The position numbers were made by a program, and so were the translations under genes. The notes beneath the pieces were generated by a model, which had not been told where the DNA came from, made no database searches, and saw only the letters and a list, made by a program, of their open reading frames with translations. Positions 1 through 8,900 of a stretch of 40,050 nt of DNA are shown piece by piece. Source of the DNA: Pseudomonadota bacterium (GTDB taxonomy: Bacteria > Pseudomonadota > Alphaproteobacteria > Rhizobiales > Beijerinckiaceae); contig JAFAEL010000153.1 of the NCBI GenBank assembly GCA_023423995.1, forward strand, positions 1-40,050, read 5' to 3'. The number at the start of each line of letters is the position of its first letter. The stretch's first letter is position 1.

Positions 1-267
1 CGTCACGAGAGGGCGCCCGGCCGCGTCCCAGGCCAGGATCCCGAGCCCGCGATCGGCGAAGGTCATCAGCATGCCGCCCTGCACCACGCCGACGAGGTTG
101 GCGTGGCGCGGCTCGGCCAGGAAGCCGAAGCGTTTCTCCGCCCCTTCGCCCCGCGCCCAGATGGGACCGACGAGGCCAATGAAACCGTCCTCCTCGGCCG
201 TGGTCCAGCCGGCCTGGCGAAGGCTGTCCGGCGTCTCTGGGGGCCGGGGCGAATGCGGTGATGTCAT
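1..267 (-). CDS. PaaI-family hotdog thioesterase (partial, C-terminus outside window)
   Basis: The first 89 codons of a gene that runs off the left edge. The ATG is at 267-265 on the minus strand. The segment NLVGVVQGGMLMTFADRGLG, near residues 58-77, is the start of the long helix of a 4HBT/PaaI hotdog fold, where the 'GG' and the acidic residue usually lie near the acyl-CoA thioester. By family it would hydrolyse acyl-CoA thioesters in the cytoplasm; the substrate cannot be told. It lies downstream of purC on the same strand but after a strong terminator, so it is probably a separate unit. No good ribosome binding site is visible before the start, so the start is moderately sure. The catalytic half beyond residue 89 is not seen. 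Confidence 0.72.
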   Translation of the reverse strand, partial: MTSPHSPRPPETPDSLRQAGWTTAEEDGFIGLVGPIWARGEGAEKRFGFLAEPRHANLVGVVQGGMLMTFADRGLGILAWDAAGRPLVT

Positions 268-293
268 CGAGGGGAGGGCAAGGGTACGCGGAG

Positions 294-322
294 ACAAGAA
301 AAAGCCCGGCCGAAGCCGGGCT
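294..322 (-). terminator. Rho-independent terminator of purC
   Basis: On the minus strand a perfect 8-bp stem (AGCCCGGC / GCCGGGCT, plus-strand arms 303-310 and 315-322) closes a C(TTCG)G tetraloop and is followed at once by five T. It lies 27 bp past the purC stop codon and before the thioesterase gene. Confidence 0.9.
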
Positions 323-348
323 CGCGAAGGCGGTGCGGCGCCGCCGGA

Positions 349-1113
349 TTACTGGACGAGACGGGGGCCGGTCGCCTGGATGTTCTCGTTCTCGCCGAGG
401 ATCCCGAGCCGGCGCGCGACCTCCGAATAGGCCTCGATGAGGCCGCCGAGATCGCGGCGGAACCGGTCCTTGTCGAGCTTGTCCTGGCTCTTGATGTCCC
501 ACAGGCGGCAGGAATCGGGGGAGATCTCGTCCGCCACGATGATCCGCATCATGTCGCCTTCCCAGAGGCGGCCCGCCTCCATCTTGAAGTCAACGAGCCG
601 GATGCCGACGCCGAGGAAGAGCCCGGATAGGAAGTCGTTGACCCGGATGGCGAGCGCCATGATGTCGTCGATCTCCTGCGGCGTGGCCCAGCCGAAGGCG
701 GTGATGTGCTCCTCCGACACCATCGGGTCGTTGAGGGCGTCGTTCTTGTAGTAGAACTCGATGATCGAGCGCGGGAGCTGCGTGCCCTCCTCGAGGCCGA
801 GCCGCTGCGCGAGCGAGCCGGCCGCCACGTTCCGCACCACCACCTCGAGCGGGATGATCTCGACCTCGCGGATCAGCTGCTCGCGCATGTTGAGCCGGCG
901 GATGAAATGGGTCGGCACCCCGATGTCGTTGAGGTGCTGGAACACGTATTCCGAGATGCGGTTGTTGAGGACACCTTTCCCGTCGATCACCTCGTGCTTC
1001 TTGGCATTGAACGCGGTCGCGTCGTCCTTGAAGTGCTGGATCAGCGTGCCCGGCTCGGGACCCTCGTAGAGGACCTTCGCCTTGCCCTCGTATATGCGAC
1101 GGCGGCGGTTCAT
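349..1113 (-). CDS. purC: Phosphoribosylaminoimidazole-succinocarboxamide synthase (SAICAR synthetase)
   Basis: A 254-residue cytoplasmic enzyme of de novo purine synthesis. It joins CAIR and aspartate at the cost of ATP to give SAICAR. The sequence opens with [18 protein letters not shown], the usual alphaproteobacterial N-terminus with the nucleotide-binding 'YEGKAK' strand. It carries [26 protein letters not shown] and the C-terminal [12 protein letters not shown] signature. Length matches the family. The frame stays open upstream to 1221, with another ATG at 1143 preceded by AGGAG at long spacing. The start at 1113 was chosen because homologues begin there. The gene is divergent from the ATPase zeta gene. 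No other pur gene is next to it in the window. Confidence 0.96.
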   Translation of the reverse strand: MNRRRRIYEGKAKVLYEGPEPGTLIQHFKDDATAFNAKKHEVIDGKGVLNNRISEYVFQHLNDIGVPTHFIRRLNMREQLIREVEIIPLEVVVRNVAAGSLAQRLGLEEGTQLPRSIIEFYYKNDALNDPMVSEEHITAFGWATPQEIDDIMALAIRVNDFLSGLFLGVGIRLVDFKMEAGRLWEGDMMRIIVADEISPDSCRLWDIKSQDKLDKDRFRRDLGGLIEAYSEVARRLGILGENENIQATGPRLVQ

Positions 1114-1233
1114 GGGCGTGTACCGTGGTTTGAGGAAATCCATGGGGGCCGGGGCTCCTGACGGGACGATCGGTCCGCGGCTGCGCGCGCGGCCAGCAAC
1201 ATGACGTTGCCGACCGGCCACTCGCAGGTCCGG

Positions 1234-1262
1234 AATCTAGACGATCAACTGGCTGCGCACAA
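1234..1262 (-). promoter_or_regulatory. Possible sigma-70-type promoter for purC
   Basis: On the minus strand TTGTGC (plus 1257-1262) and TAGATT (plus 1234-1239) are separated by 17 bp and point towards purC, about 120 bp upstream of its start. Both boxes match the consensus only partly, so this is a candidate. The rest of the 268-bp gap 1114-1381 holds no gene that I can see. Confidence 0.25.
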
Positions 1263-1381
1263 CGCGCTGCGCCCGCTCGCCCACTTCTATGGTGATCGAA
1301 AGCGGCTTATCCAAGGCTGGCGAAAGCTTGGCTGGAGATACATATAGCGGCGACAGCTCAAGTGAGGAGGACACGACCCGT

Positions 1382-1705
1382 ATGGCTCAGTTCGACGATC
1401 GGCGCGACGCGTTCGAGAAGAAGTTCGCCCATGACGAGGAGCTTCGCTTCAAGGCGACGGCCCGTCGCAACAAGCTTCTCGGGCATTGGGCCGCAAGCCG
1501 GCTCGGCAAGTCCGGCGCCGAGGCCGAGGAATACGCGAAGTCGGTGGTCCTGGCGGATTTCGAGGAAGCCGGCGACGACGACGTGATCCGCAAGGTCAAG
1601 GCCGATCTGGAACAGGGCGGCCATCCGGCCTCCGAGTCCGACATCCGGGCCAAGCTCAACGACTTCCTGTCCGAGGCCGTCGCGGAGATCCAGTCCGGCC
1701 GCTGA
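1382..1705 (+). CDS. F1Fo-ATPase inhibitor subunit zeta (DUF1476)
   Basis: A 107-residue, highly charged, helical protein that matches the DUF1476 family throughout. FDDRRDAFEKKFAHDEEL at residues 3-20 is the conserved inhibitory N-terminus, followed by RRNKLLGHWAA, YAKSVVLADFEEAGDDDV and a C-terminal helix. In Paracoccus and relatives this family is the zeta subunit, which binds the F1 sector and blocks ATP hydrolysis in a one-way fashion; the role here is by homology. The ATG at 1382 is preceded by AGGAGG at 1365-1370 and gives the family's normal length. An open frame back to 1289 adds a low-quality leader and was not used. It is divergent from purC and far from any atp operon. Confidence 0.93.
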   Translation: MAQFDDRRDAFEKKFAHDEELRFKATARRNKLLGHWAASRLGKSGAEAEEYAKSVVLADFEEAGDDDVIRKVKADLEQGGHPASESDIRAKLNDFLSEAVAEIQSGR

Positions 1706-1787
1706 CCGCGAGCGGCTTGACTCGGGGGCGGCCGTCGCGTTCTCCCGCCCCTGATCCCGGACCATGCCGGGACAGGGAGGAAAACCG

Positions 1788-2564
1788 ATGGCGTCACCCG
1801 TCCAGGCGCTTGCCGCAGGCCTGACCGGCACCAGGCCGGTCTTCACCGCCTGGTGCGGGCTGCCAGAACCCTCCATCGCGGGCTACCTCGCGCGGGAGGC
1901 CGGGATCGATGCCGTCGTGCTCGACATGCAGCATGGCGTGATCGACTTCCTGAACGCGACCCGCGCCATCCCGCTCGTGGCCGCGTCGGGCAAGCCCGCG
2001 ATCCCGCGCATCCCGGTCGGCGAGTTCGCGACCGCCTCGCGGCTCCTGGATGCGGGCGCTGCCGGCATCATCGCTCCCATGATCAACACGGTCGAGGACG
2101 CCAGGCGCCTTGCGGCCTTCATCAAGTTCCCGCCCCTCGGCGAGCGCAGCTGGGGCCCGCATCCGGCCCTGACCCTCACGGGGTTGCAACCCGCGGATTA
2201 TTTCGGGACCGCCAACAGCTTCCTGCGCTCATTCGCGATGATCGAGACCCGGGAGGCACTCGACCGGATCGACGACATCCTGGCCGTGGACGGGATCGAC
2301 GCCGTGTTCATCGGCCCCTCCGACCTCTCGATCGGCCTGTCCCGGGGTGCGGCCCTGGACCCGAACGCCGCCGAGGTAAGCGCCGCCATCGACCACGCCC
2401 TCGCGCGGGCGAAGGCGGCCGGCAAGGCGGCCGGCATCTATGCGCCGAACGGCGAACGCGCCGCGGATTTCGCAAAGCGCGGCTTCCATCTCGTGTCCGT
2501 CGCGAGCGATATCGGATTCCTCCGGGCCGGCGCGGCCGCCATGATGAAGGCGGCAACGGCCTGA
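1788..2564 (+). CDS. HpcH/HpaI-family class II aldolase
   Basis: A 258-residue metal-dependent aldolase of the 2,4-dihydroxyhept-2-ene-1,7-dioate / 4-hydroxy-2-oxoacid type, which cleaves hydroxy-oxoacids to pyruvate and an aldehyde. Visible signatures are VVLDMQHG with the catalytic His49, PRIPVGEF with Arg74, the GAAGIIAPMI strand, GERSWGP, MIETREA with metal ligand Glu153, and FIGPSDLSIGL with metal ligand Asp179. The ATG at 1788 has GGGAGG seven bases upstream. An in-frame ATG at 1764 has no such site. The true substrate is unknown: no homoprotocatechuate or other aromatic degradation genes are near, so a promiscuous sugar-acid or oxoacid aldolase is as likely. Confidence 0.9.
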   Translation: MASPVQALAAGLTGTRPVFTAWCGLPEPSIAGYLAREAGIDAVVLDMQHGVIDFLNATRAIPLVAASGKPAIPRIPVGEFATASRLLDAGAAGIIAPMINTVEDARRLAAFIKFPPLGERSWGPHPALTLTGLQPADYFGTANSFLRSFAMIETREALDRIDDILAVDGIDAVFIGPSDLSIGLSRGAALDPNAAEVSAAIDHALARAKAAGKAAGIYAPNGERAADFAKRGFHLVSVASDIGFLRAGAAAMMKAATA

Positions 2565-2674
2565 GGCAGGCGGCCCCGCGGCGCCGGGCGGCCGACGTCC
2601 CTCGGCTTGACGGGCCGGGGGCAGCCGTCCAGCGTCCCCCGACCATGTCGACAGCTGAAAGGAGCAGATTGCCG

Positions 2675-3235
2675 ATGCGATCTGTGATCGCCGCCGCTTC
2701 CGCGGCCTTCCTCGCCTTTGCCGCCCCCTCGCCGGCCCGGGCCTTTCTCGATTCCGGGCCCGTAGCGGATTTCTTCAACGAGTTTCGCGAGCAGGCGATC
2801 CCGCGCCAGACGGTTCGCTACACCGGGGGTGAGAAGCCCGGGACCGTCGTGATCTCCACCGGCCAGCGCCGGCTCTACTACGTCCTGCCGGGCGGACACG
2901 CGATCCGCTACGGCGTGGGCGTCGGGCGACAGGGCTTCTCCTGGTCGGGCGTGAAGACCGTCACGATGAAGAAGGAATGGCCGTCCTGGCGGCCGCCGAG
3001 CCAGATGCTGAAGCGCCGCCCGGACCTGCCGCGCTACATGGCAGGCGGGCAGGACAATCCCCTGGGCGCACGCGCGCTCTATCTCGGGTCCAGCCTCTAT
3101 CGCATCCATGGGTCGAACGAGGCCGAGACCATCGGGTCGGCCGTCTCGTCCGGCTGCATCCGCATGACGAACCGGGATGTCGTGGATCTTTACGACCGCG
3201 TTCGCATCGGCACGAAGGTGGTCGTGAAAGGTTGA
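2675..3235 (+). CDS. Secreted L,D-transpeptidase (YkuD/ErfK family)
   Basis: A 186-residue protein with a Sec signal peptide (residues 1 to about 24, ending SPARA) and a YkuD catalytic domain from about residue 50. The motif HGSNEAETIG...SSGCIRM supplies His145 and the nucleophile Cys161. The family makes 3-3 cross-links in peptidoglycan or attaches proteins to it, in the periplasm. The short form has no peptidoglycan-binding domain and resembles the many ErfK/YbiS/YhnG paralogues of Rhizobiales. AAAGGAG at 2658-2664 lies ten bases before the ATG at 2675. A TTG at 2669 and an ATG at 2645 are in frame but fit less well. It stands alone between the aldolase and BA14K genes. Confidence 0.92.
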   Translation: MRSVIAAASAAFLAFAAPSPARAFLDSGPVADFFNEFREQAIPRQTVRYTGGEKPGTVVISTGQRRLYYVLPGGHAIRYGVGVGRQGFSWSGVKTVTMKKEWPSWRPPSQMLKRRPDLPRYMAGGQDNPLGARALYLGSSLYRIHGSNEAETIGSAVSSGCIRMTNRDVVDLYDRVRIGTKVVVKG

Positions 3236-3324
3236 CCCTGCCGGCGGCCCTTCGCGCGCCTTGCAACAGACGCAATCAGCTGGAAACCTTGGCCGTATAA
3301 CCTGGTGCGGTTCGGGCGAGAGCT

Positions 3325-3349
3325 GGAACCAGGCTATACACAGAGCATT
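3325..3349 (+). promoter_or_regulatory. Possible EcfG-type (general stress) promoter
   Basis: GGAAC at 3325-3329 and CATT at 3346-3349 are 16 bp apart, about 80 bp before the BA14K start. The alphaproteobacterial EcfG consensus is roughly GGAAC-N16/17-CGTT, so one base differs. The spacing and position fit, but such short boxes occur by chance. Confidence 0.25.
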
Positions 3350-3427
3350 GGCTCACTCAGCCGGAAGGCGGGGCGGGGCGGACCCGCCTGCGGCTTGGAT
3401 GATAAAGGTCGGAACGGAAGGACCACG

Positions 3428-3922
3428 ATGACAAGTTCGCTTCGCAAGTGCCTCGGTGCCAGCGCCCTCGGCGCGGCGCTCTTCGCAGGCAGCATGATGT
3501 CTGCGCAGGCCGCACCGGCTCCGGCGGATCGCCTCGCCCAGGCTGCCGCGCAGGCGCAGAGCCAAGCCTATCCCGGCGAGAGCTTCACGCAGGGCAAGAT
3601 CTATTACGGCCGCCCCGGCTGGCGCGGCGGGTACCGCGGCCCCTATCGCGGCGGCTATTACGGGCGCGGCTGGCGCCGCGGGCCGAGCGGCGGCGAAGTT
3701 GCGGCCGGCGTGGTCGGCGGCCTCGCACTCGGGGCGCTCGCGGGCGCCGCGATCGCGAACTCGCAGCCGGCGCCGGGCTATGTCGGCCCCGGGGCTCCGG
3801 TCGGCAACGTCTACGGGGCGGACCCGAACTGGGTGAATTACTGCGCCAGCAAGTACCGCTCGTTCGATCCCCGCACGGGCACATACCTGGCGCATGACGG
3901 CTACCGGTATCCCTGCCAGTAA
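3428..3922 (+). CDS. BA14K-family secreted protein
   Basis: A 164-residue exported protein. Residues 1-28 form a signal peptide ending SAQA. Next comes a Gln/Ala-rich stretch, then a Gly/Arg/Tyr-rich segment (RPGWRGGYRGPYRGGYYGRG), then a glycine-zipper-like helix (AAGVVGGLALGALAGAAIA). It ends in the BA14K signature YCASKYRSFDPRTGTYLAHDG followed by RYPCQ. BA14K was first described as an immunoreactive Brucella protein; the family is common in Rhizobiales and its molecular role is not firmly known. The ATG at 3428 has AAGGA five bases upstream. A longer frame to 3305 lacks the signal peptide at its N-terminus and was rejected. A strong terminator follows. Confidence 0.9.
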   Translation: MTSSLRKCLGASALGAALFAGSMMSAQAAPAPADRLAQAAAQAQSQAYPGESFTQGKIYYGRPGWRGGYRGPYRGGYYGRGWRRGPSGGEVAAGVVGGLALGALAGAAIANSQPAPGYVGPGAPVGNVYGADPNWVNYCASKYRSFDPRTGTYLAHDGYRYPCQ

Positions 3923-3936
3923 GACGCAAGACTGCG

Positions 3937-3967
3937 AATGGGCCCTTCGGGGCCCATTTTCGTTTCT
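3937..3967 (+). terminator. Rho-independent terminator after BA14K gene
   Basis: A 9-bp stem (AATGGGCCC at 3937-3945 with GGGCCCATT at 3950-3958) closes a TTCG tetraloop and is followed by a T-rich tail. It begins 14 bp after the stop codon. Confidence 0.9.
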
Positions 3968-4036
3968 CCGGCGCGGAGGCGCGATCCCGCGACAGGCGCC
4001 GCCTGGCCCGCAAGGATCGGACCGAAAGGAGCCGAG

Positions 4037-4456
4037 ATGATCGACCATGTCGGCTTCCGGGTCACGGATCTGGCCGCGGCGCGCCGCTTCTACGATGCCG
4101 CGATGGCACCGCTCGGCCTCCGGGTCATCGACAATACCGCGACCTCCTTCCTCATCGCCCGCAGCGGAGACGAGCCGGCCCCCTTCATCTGGGTCGGGAC
4201 AGAGAAGCCGAGCTTCTGGACGCCGGGCCACAGCACCGCCGCCGCCCCGATCCATCTGGCTTTCACGGCGAGCAGCCGTGCCGCCGTCGATGCCTTCCAC
4301 GAGGCGGCCCTGGCCGCCGGCGGACGGGACAATGGCGTGCCTGGACCGCGCGGCCCGGCCTGGATGGGCTATTACGCCGCCTACGTGCTCGACCCGGATG
4401 GCAACAACGTCGAAGCCGGAATTCGCGCGGCCGCGAATGCGTCTCCAGCGGGATGA
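4037..4456 (+). CDS. VOC-superfamily (glyoxalase/bleomycin-resistance-like) protein
   Basis: A 139-residue single-domain protein with two beta-alpha-beta-beta-beta units. The first begins MIDHVGFRVTDLAAARRFYD with a likely metal His4. The second has PIHLAFTA near residue 75 and ends AAYVLDPDGNNVEA with a likely metal Glu. This vicinal-oxygen-chelate fold covers glyoxalase I, extradiol dioxygenases and drug-binding proteins; the substrate cannot be assigned. Close relatives in proteobacteria are usually annotated glyoxalase-like or lyases. The ATG at 4037 has AAAGGA six bases upstream. An upstream ATG at 3938 lies inside the preceding terminator and cannot be the start. Confidence 0.88.
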   Translation: MIDHVGFRVTDLAAARRFYDAAMAPLGLRVIDNTATSFLIARSGDEPAPFIWVGTEKPSFWTPGHSTAAAPIHLAFTASSRAAVDAFHEAALAAGGRDNGVPGPRGPAWMGYYAAYVLDPDGNNVEAGIRAAANASPAG

Positions 4457-4584
4457 GGAGCCGGCGGCACTGGCACCGCGCCCGAAGATGTCGCTGCTCG
4501 CGGCCAACGGGCGCCAAGGGAGCGCGACGGGTGCTTTCGCGCCTGTTTTCGATTTTCTGGTATCCTACACGTGATCGGGCGGCC

Positions 4585-4614
4585 TTGAACTTGCCTTCGA
4601 AGCTCTGCGTACTA
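4585..4614 (+). promoter_or_regulatory. Possible promoter of the RND efflux operon
   Basis: TTGAAC at 4585-4590 and GTACTA at 4609-4614 are separated by 18 bp, about 25 bp before the adaptor start. This is a partial sigma-70-type match only. Confidence 0.25.
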
Positions 4615-4636
4615 GCTGGAGCGTAGGTCGGACAGG

Positions 4637-5929
4637 ATGGCCAAGTTGGACAGCACCCCGCATGCGGGCGGCGGCGCGGCGCGCGCATCCCGCTCGGGGC
4701 CGGCTGTTCGCCCGAGCGAGGCCGAGCCGGCGCGCTCGCGCGGCTGGGTCTGGGGACTGCTCCTCGTGCTCGCCCTTGCCGGAGGCGGTGCCTGGTACTG
4801 GCAGCGTGGCAATGCGGCAGCCCCTCGACAGCAGGATGCGGCGGGCCAGCGCGCGCAGCCGGCCGGCATCCCGGTCGAGGTCGCGGCGGCCCGCAAGACG
4901 GACCTGCCGATCTATCTGGACGGGCTCGGCACCGTGCAGGCCTTCAACACGGTGCTCGTGCGCTCGCGCGTCGACGGCGAGCTCGTGAAGATCGCCTTCC
5001 AGGAAGGCCAGATGGTCAAGCAGGGCGACCTGATCGCCCAGATCGATCCGAGGCCCTACCAGGCGGCGCTCGACCAGGCCCGGGCGAAGAAGCAGCAATC
5101 CGAGGCGAACCTCGTCAGCAACAAGAACGACCTGGACCGGACGCGCCAGCTCGCCGGCCGCGGCTTCGCGCCCCAGCAGCAGCTCGACCAGCAGACCTCG
5201 ACGGTCGGCTCGACCACGGCCCAGATCGCCATGGACCAGGCCGCCATCGAGAATGCCGAGCTCCAGCTCGGCTTCACGACGATCCGGGCGCCCATCTCGG
5301 GCCGGACGGGCGTGCGGCTCGTCGACCAGGGCAACATCGTGCGCGCGTCCGACCAGGCCGGCATCGTCGAGATCGCCCAGATCGATCCGATCTCCGTCCT
5401 CTTCACGGCGCCGGAGCAGCAGCTCCCGGGGATCGCCCGCGCCATGGGGCGGGGCCCCGTCAAGGTGATCGCCCTGTCGAGCGACGCGAGAGAGAGCCTC
5501 GCGCAGGGGACCCTCAACCTCATCAACAACCAGGTCGATCCGGCGAGCGGGACGGTGCGCCTCAAGGCCGTGTTCGAGAACGCGGACGAGCGGCTCTGGC
5601 CGGGCCTCTCCGTCAATACGCGCCTCCTCGTCCGGACGCTGCGCGACGTCGTCACGGTGCCGGAGGATGCGATCCAGCGGGGCCCCGACGAGCTCTTCGT
5701 CTTCGTCGCCAAGGATGACGGCACGGTCGAGAAGCGGGGCGTGAAGGTCGGGCCGTTCAGCGAAAGGCAGGCCGTGATCGAGGAGGGGCTCGCGTCCGTC
5801 GAGCGCGTGGTGACGCTCGGGCAGTCGCGCCTCCAGCCCGGCAGCCGCATCCAGGTCGTCACGCCGCAGGCCCAGCGCACCGCGCATGGCGGCGCCGCGA
5901 CCGCTCCGGCTCCAGCCGCGGCGCGCTGA
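4637..5929 (+). CDS. RND efflux periplasmic adaptor (membrane fusion protein, MdtA/AcrA-like)
   Basis: A 430-residue adaptor that would link the inner-membrane RND permease to an outer-membrane channel. After a basic N-terminus a single transmembrane segment (GWVWGLLLVLALAGGGAWYW, about 36-55) anchors it, so it is not a lipoprotein. IPVEVAAARKTDLPIYLDGLGTV begins the membrane-proximal domain. The lipoyl half-motifs surround a coiled hairpin (about residues 130-205) rich in Gln, Lys and Asp. The beta-barrel contains LTSA-like INNQVDPASGTVRLKAVF. The closing segment is Ala/Pro-rich. One base separates its stop from the permease start, so the two are cotranscribed. No regulator gene is adjacent. 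Confidence 0.94.
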   Translation: MAKLDSTPHAGGGAARASRSGPAVRPSEAEPARSRGWVWGLLLVLALAGGGAWYWQRGNAAAPRQQDAAGQRAQPAGIPVEVAAARKTDLPIYLDGLGTVQAFNTVLVRSRVDGELVKIAFQEGQMVKQGDLIAQIDPRPYQAALDQARAKKQQSEANLVSNKNDLDRTRQLAGRGFAPQQQLDQQTSTVGSTTAQIAMDQAAIENAELQLGFTTIRAPISGRTGVRLVDQGNIVRASDQAGIVEIAQIDPISVLFTAPEQQLPGIARAMGRGPVKVIALSSDARESLAQGTLNLINNQVDPASGTVRLKAVFENADERLWPGLSVNTRLLVRTLRDVVTVPEDAIQRGPDELFVFVAKDDGTVEKRGVKVGPFSERQAVIEEGLASVERVVTLGQSRLQPGSRIQVVTPQAQRTAHGGAATAPAPAAAR

Positions 5930-5930
5930 C

Positions 5931-8900
5931 ATGCGCACCAACATCTCGGCCCTCTTCATCCGCTTTCCGATCGGGACGTCGCTCTTGATGGTGGCGTTCC
6001 TGTTCCTCGGGGTCGCGGCCTTCCCGAACCTCTCCGTCGCGCCCCTGCCCCAGGTCGATTTTCCGACCGTCCAGGTCACGGCAAACCTGCCGGGCGCCTC
6101 GCCGGAGACGATGGCGACCTCCGTCGCCCAGCCGCTCGAGCGCCAGTTCGCCCAGATCCCGGGCATCCAGCTGATGACCTCCACGTCGTTCCTCGGGACG
6201 ACGCAGATCACCGTGCAGTTCGAGCTCGGCCGCAATGTCGATGCGGGAGCGCAGGACATCCAGGCGGCCATCAATGCGGCGGGGGGCGAGCTGCCGCAGG
6301 ACATGCCGAGCCCGCCCTTCTACCGGAAGGTGAACCCGGCCGACCCGCCCATCATGATCATCGGCGTGACCTCCGACACGCTGCCCCTGATCGAGGTCAA
6401 CGAATACGCCGATGCCCGGCTCGGGCGGCAGATCTCGCAGCTCTCCGGCATCGGGCAGGTCTTCATCGGCGGCGAGCAGAAACAGGCCATCCGGGTCCAG
6501 ATCGACCCCGCCAAGCTGGTGGCCAAGAACCTGCAGCTCGACGACATCCGCCAGCAGCTCGCGCTCACGACCGTGAACATGCCGAAGGGCACGCTCGACG
6601 GCGACCGCCGCTCCTTCGCGATCTACGCCAACGATCAGCTCACCGAGGCGGAGAAGTGGAACGACGTCATCGTCGCCTACCGGGCGGGGGCGCCGGTGCG
6701 GGTCCGCGACATCGGCCAGGCGGTCGCGGGGCCGGAGGACATCAAGCGCGCGGCCTGGGTCGGCCAGAAGCGCGGCGTCTATCTCGTCATCTTCAAGCAG
6801 CCGGGCGCCAACGTCATCGAGACCGTCGAGCGCGTGAAGGCCGAGCTGCCGCGCCTCCAGGCCTCGATCCCGCCCTCGGTCGAGATCTCGGTGGTGAGCG
6901 ACCGCACCCAGACGATCCGGGCCTCGGTGCACGAGGTGGAACTGACGCTGCTGCTCACGATCGGCCTCGTCGTGCTCGTGATCTTCCTGTTCCTGCGCAG
7001 CTTCTGGGCGACCGTGATCCCCAGCGTGACGGTGCCGATCGCGCTCGCCGGCACGGTCGCCCTGATGTGGGCGGCGGGCTACAGCCTCAACAACCTGTCC
7101 CTGATGGCCGTCATCATCGCCGTGACCTTCGTGGTCGACGACGCGATCGTGATGCTCGAGAACATCGTCCGCCATGTCGAGGAGGGCGAGCGGCCGATGG
7201 AGGCCGCCTTCAAGGGCGCGGCCGAGATCGGCTTCACCATCGTGTCCATCTCGATCTCGCTGATCGCCGTCTTCATCCCCCTGCTCTTCATGGGCGGCAT
7301 CATCGGGCGGCTGTTCCGCGAGTTCGCCGTCACGGTGTCCATGATGGTCGCCGTGTCGGCCCTGGTCGCGCTGACGCTCACGCCCATGATGGCCTCGCGG
7401 CTGCTCAAGGCACGGGACGAGGAGCATCACGGCGCCCTCTACCTCTGGCTCGAGCGGGCCTTCGCCCGGATCGAGGGCGCCTATGAGCGCAGCCTCGACG
7501 TCGCCCTGCGCCATCGCTTCGTGACGCTGCTCGTCTTCCTCGGCACGATCGCGCTGACGGGCTCGCTCTTCGTCGCGATCCCGAAAGGCTTCTTCCCGCA
7601 GCAGGATACCGGCCTCCTGATCGGCAACGCGGAGGCCGCGCAGGACGTCTCCTTTGCCGAGATGACGCGTCGCCAGGAGGCGATGCTCGACATCTTCGCC
7701 CGCGATCCGGCCGTCGCGAACTTTTCCGCCCAGATCGGCGGCAACAATGCCGGCAATGTCGGCCGCATCTTCGTGACGCTGAAGCCGCATGCGGAACGCG
7801 ACGTCACCGTCTACCAGGTCATCGAACGGCTGCGCCCGCAGCTCGAGACCATCCCCGGCATCCGGGTCTTCCTCCAGGCCGCGCAGGACATCAATGTCGG
7901 CGGGCGCTCCTCCCGCACGCAGTTCCAGTACACGCTCCAGGATGCGGATTCGGACAACCTGACCGAGTGGTCGCCGCGGATGCTGGAGGCGATGCGGCGC
8001 CTGCCCGAGCTGCGCGACGTCGCCAGCGACCAGCAGAATGGCGGCGGCGTCCTCCGCCTCACCATCGATCGCGACCAGGCCTCCCGCTACGGCATCACGC
8101 CACAGCTCATCGACCAGACGCTCTACAGCGCCTTCGGGCAGCGTCAGGCCGCGCAGATCTTCACGCAGGTCGACACCTACAAGGTGATCCTCGAGATCCT
8201 GCCCGGGCTCCAGGGCCAGACGGAGACGCTGCAGCGCCTCTACGTGAAGTCCCCGATCACGGGCCAGCAGGTGCCGCTCGCCGCGATCGCGAGCTGGACG
8301 ACCCGCGGCGTCGTTCCGCTCTCGGTCAGCCACCAGGGCCAGTTCCCGGCCGTGACGATCTCCTTCAATCTCGCGCCCGGCGTCTCGCTCGGCCAGGCCA
8401 CGGATGCCATCCAGCGCGTCGCGCGCGAGATGCGGCTGCCCGCCTCCATGCAGGGCCGCTTCCAGGGGAACGCGCAGGAGTTCCAGAAGTCGCTCGCGAC
8501 CGTCCCGCTCCTCGTCCTTGCGGCCGTGATCGCCGTCTACCTGATCCTCGGCATCCTGTATGAGAGCCTCATCCACCCGCTGACGATCCTCTCGACCCTG
8601 CCCTCGGCCGGGCTCGGCGCGCTGATCGCCCTGAAGGTCGGCGGGTTCGACTTCAGCCTGATCGCCCTGATCGGCGTGATCCTCCTCATCGGCATCGTGA
8701 AAAAGAACGGCATCATGCTGGTCGACTTCGCGATCGTGGCCGAGCGAGACGGAAAGCTCGAGCCTGAGGAGGCGATTCGGAAGGCGGCCGTGCTGCGCTT
8801 CCGGCCCATCATGATGACGACGCTGGCGGCGATCTTCGGCGGCATCCCGCTGATGATCGGCTTCGGGGCCGGGGCCGAGATCCGCCAGCCCCTCGGCTAC

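Noticed and set aside
1233..1242. GAATCTAGAC also found at 23178-23187
   Set aside because: Ten bases are shared between two gaps, but without flanking similarity or a shared position relative to genes.
1289..1381. N-terminal extension of the ATPase zeta gene
   Set aside because: The added residues are not like the family, and the ribosome site at 1365-1370 serves the ATG at 1382.
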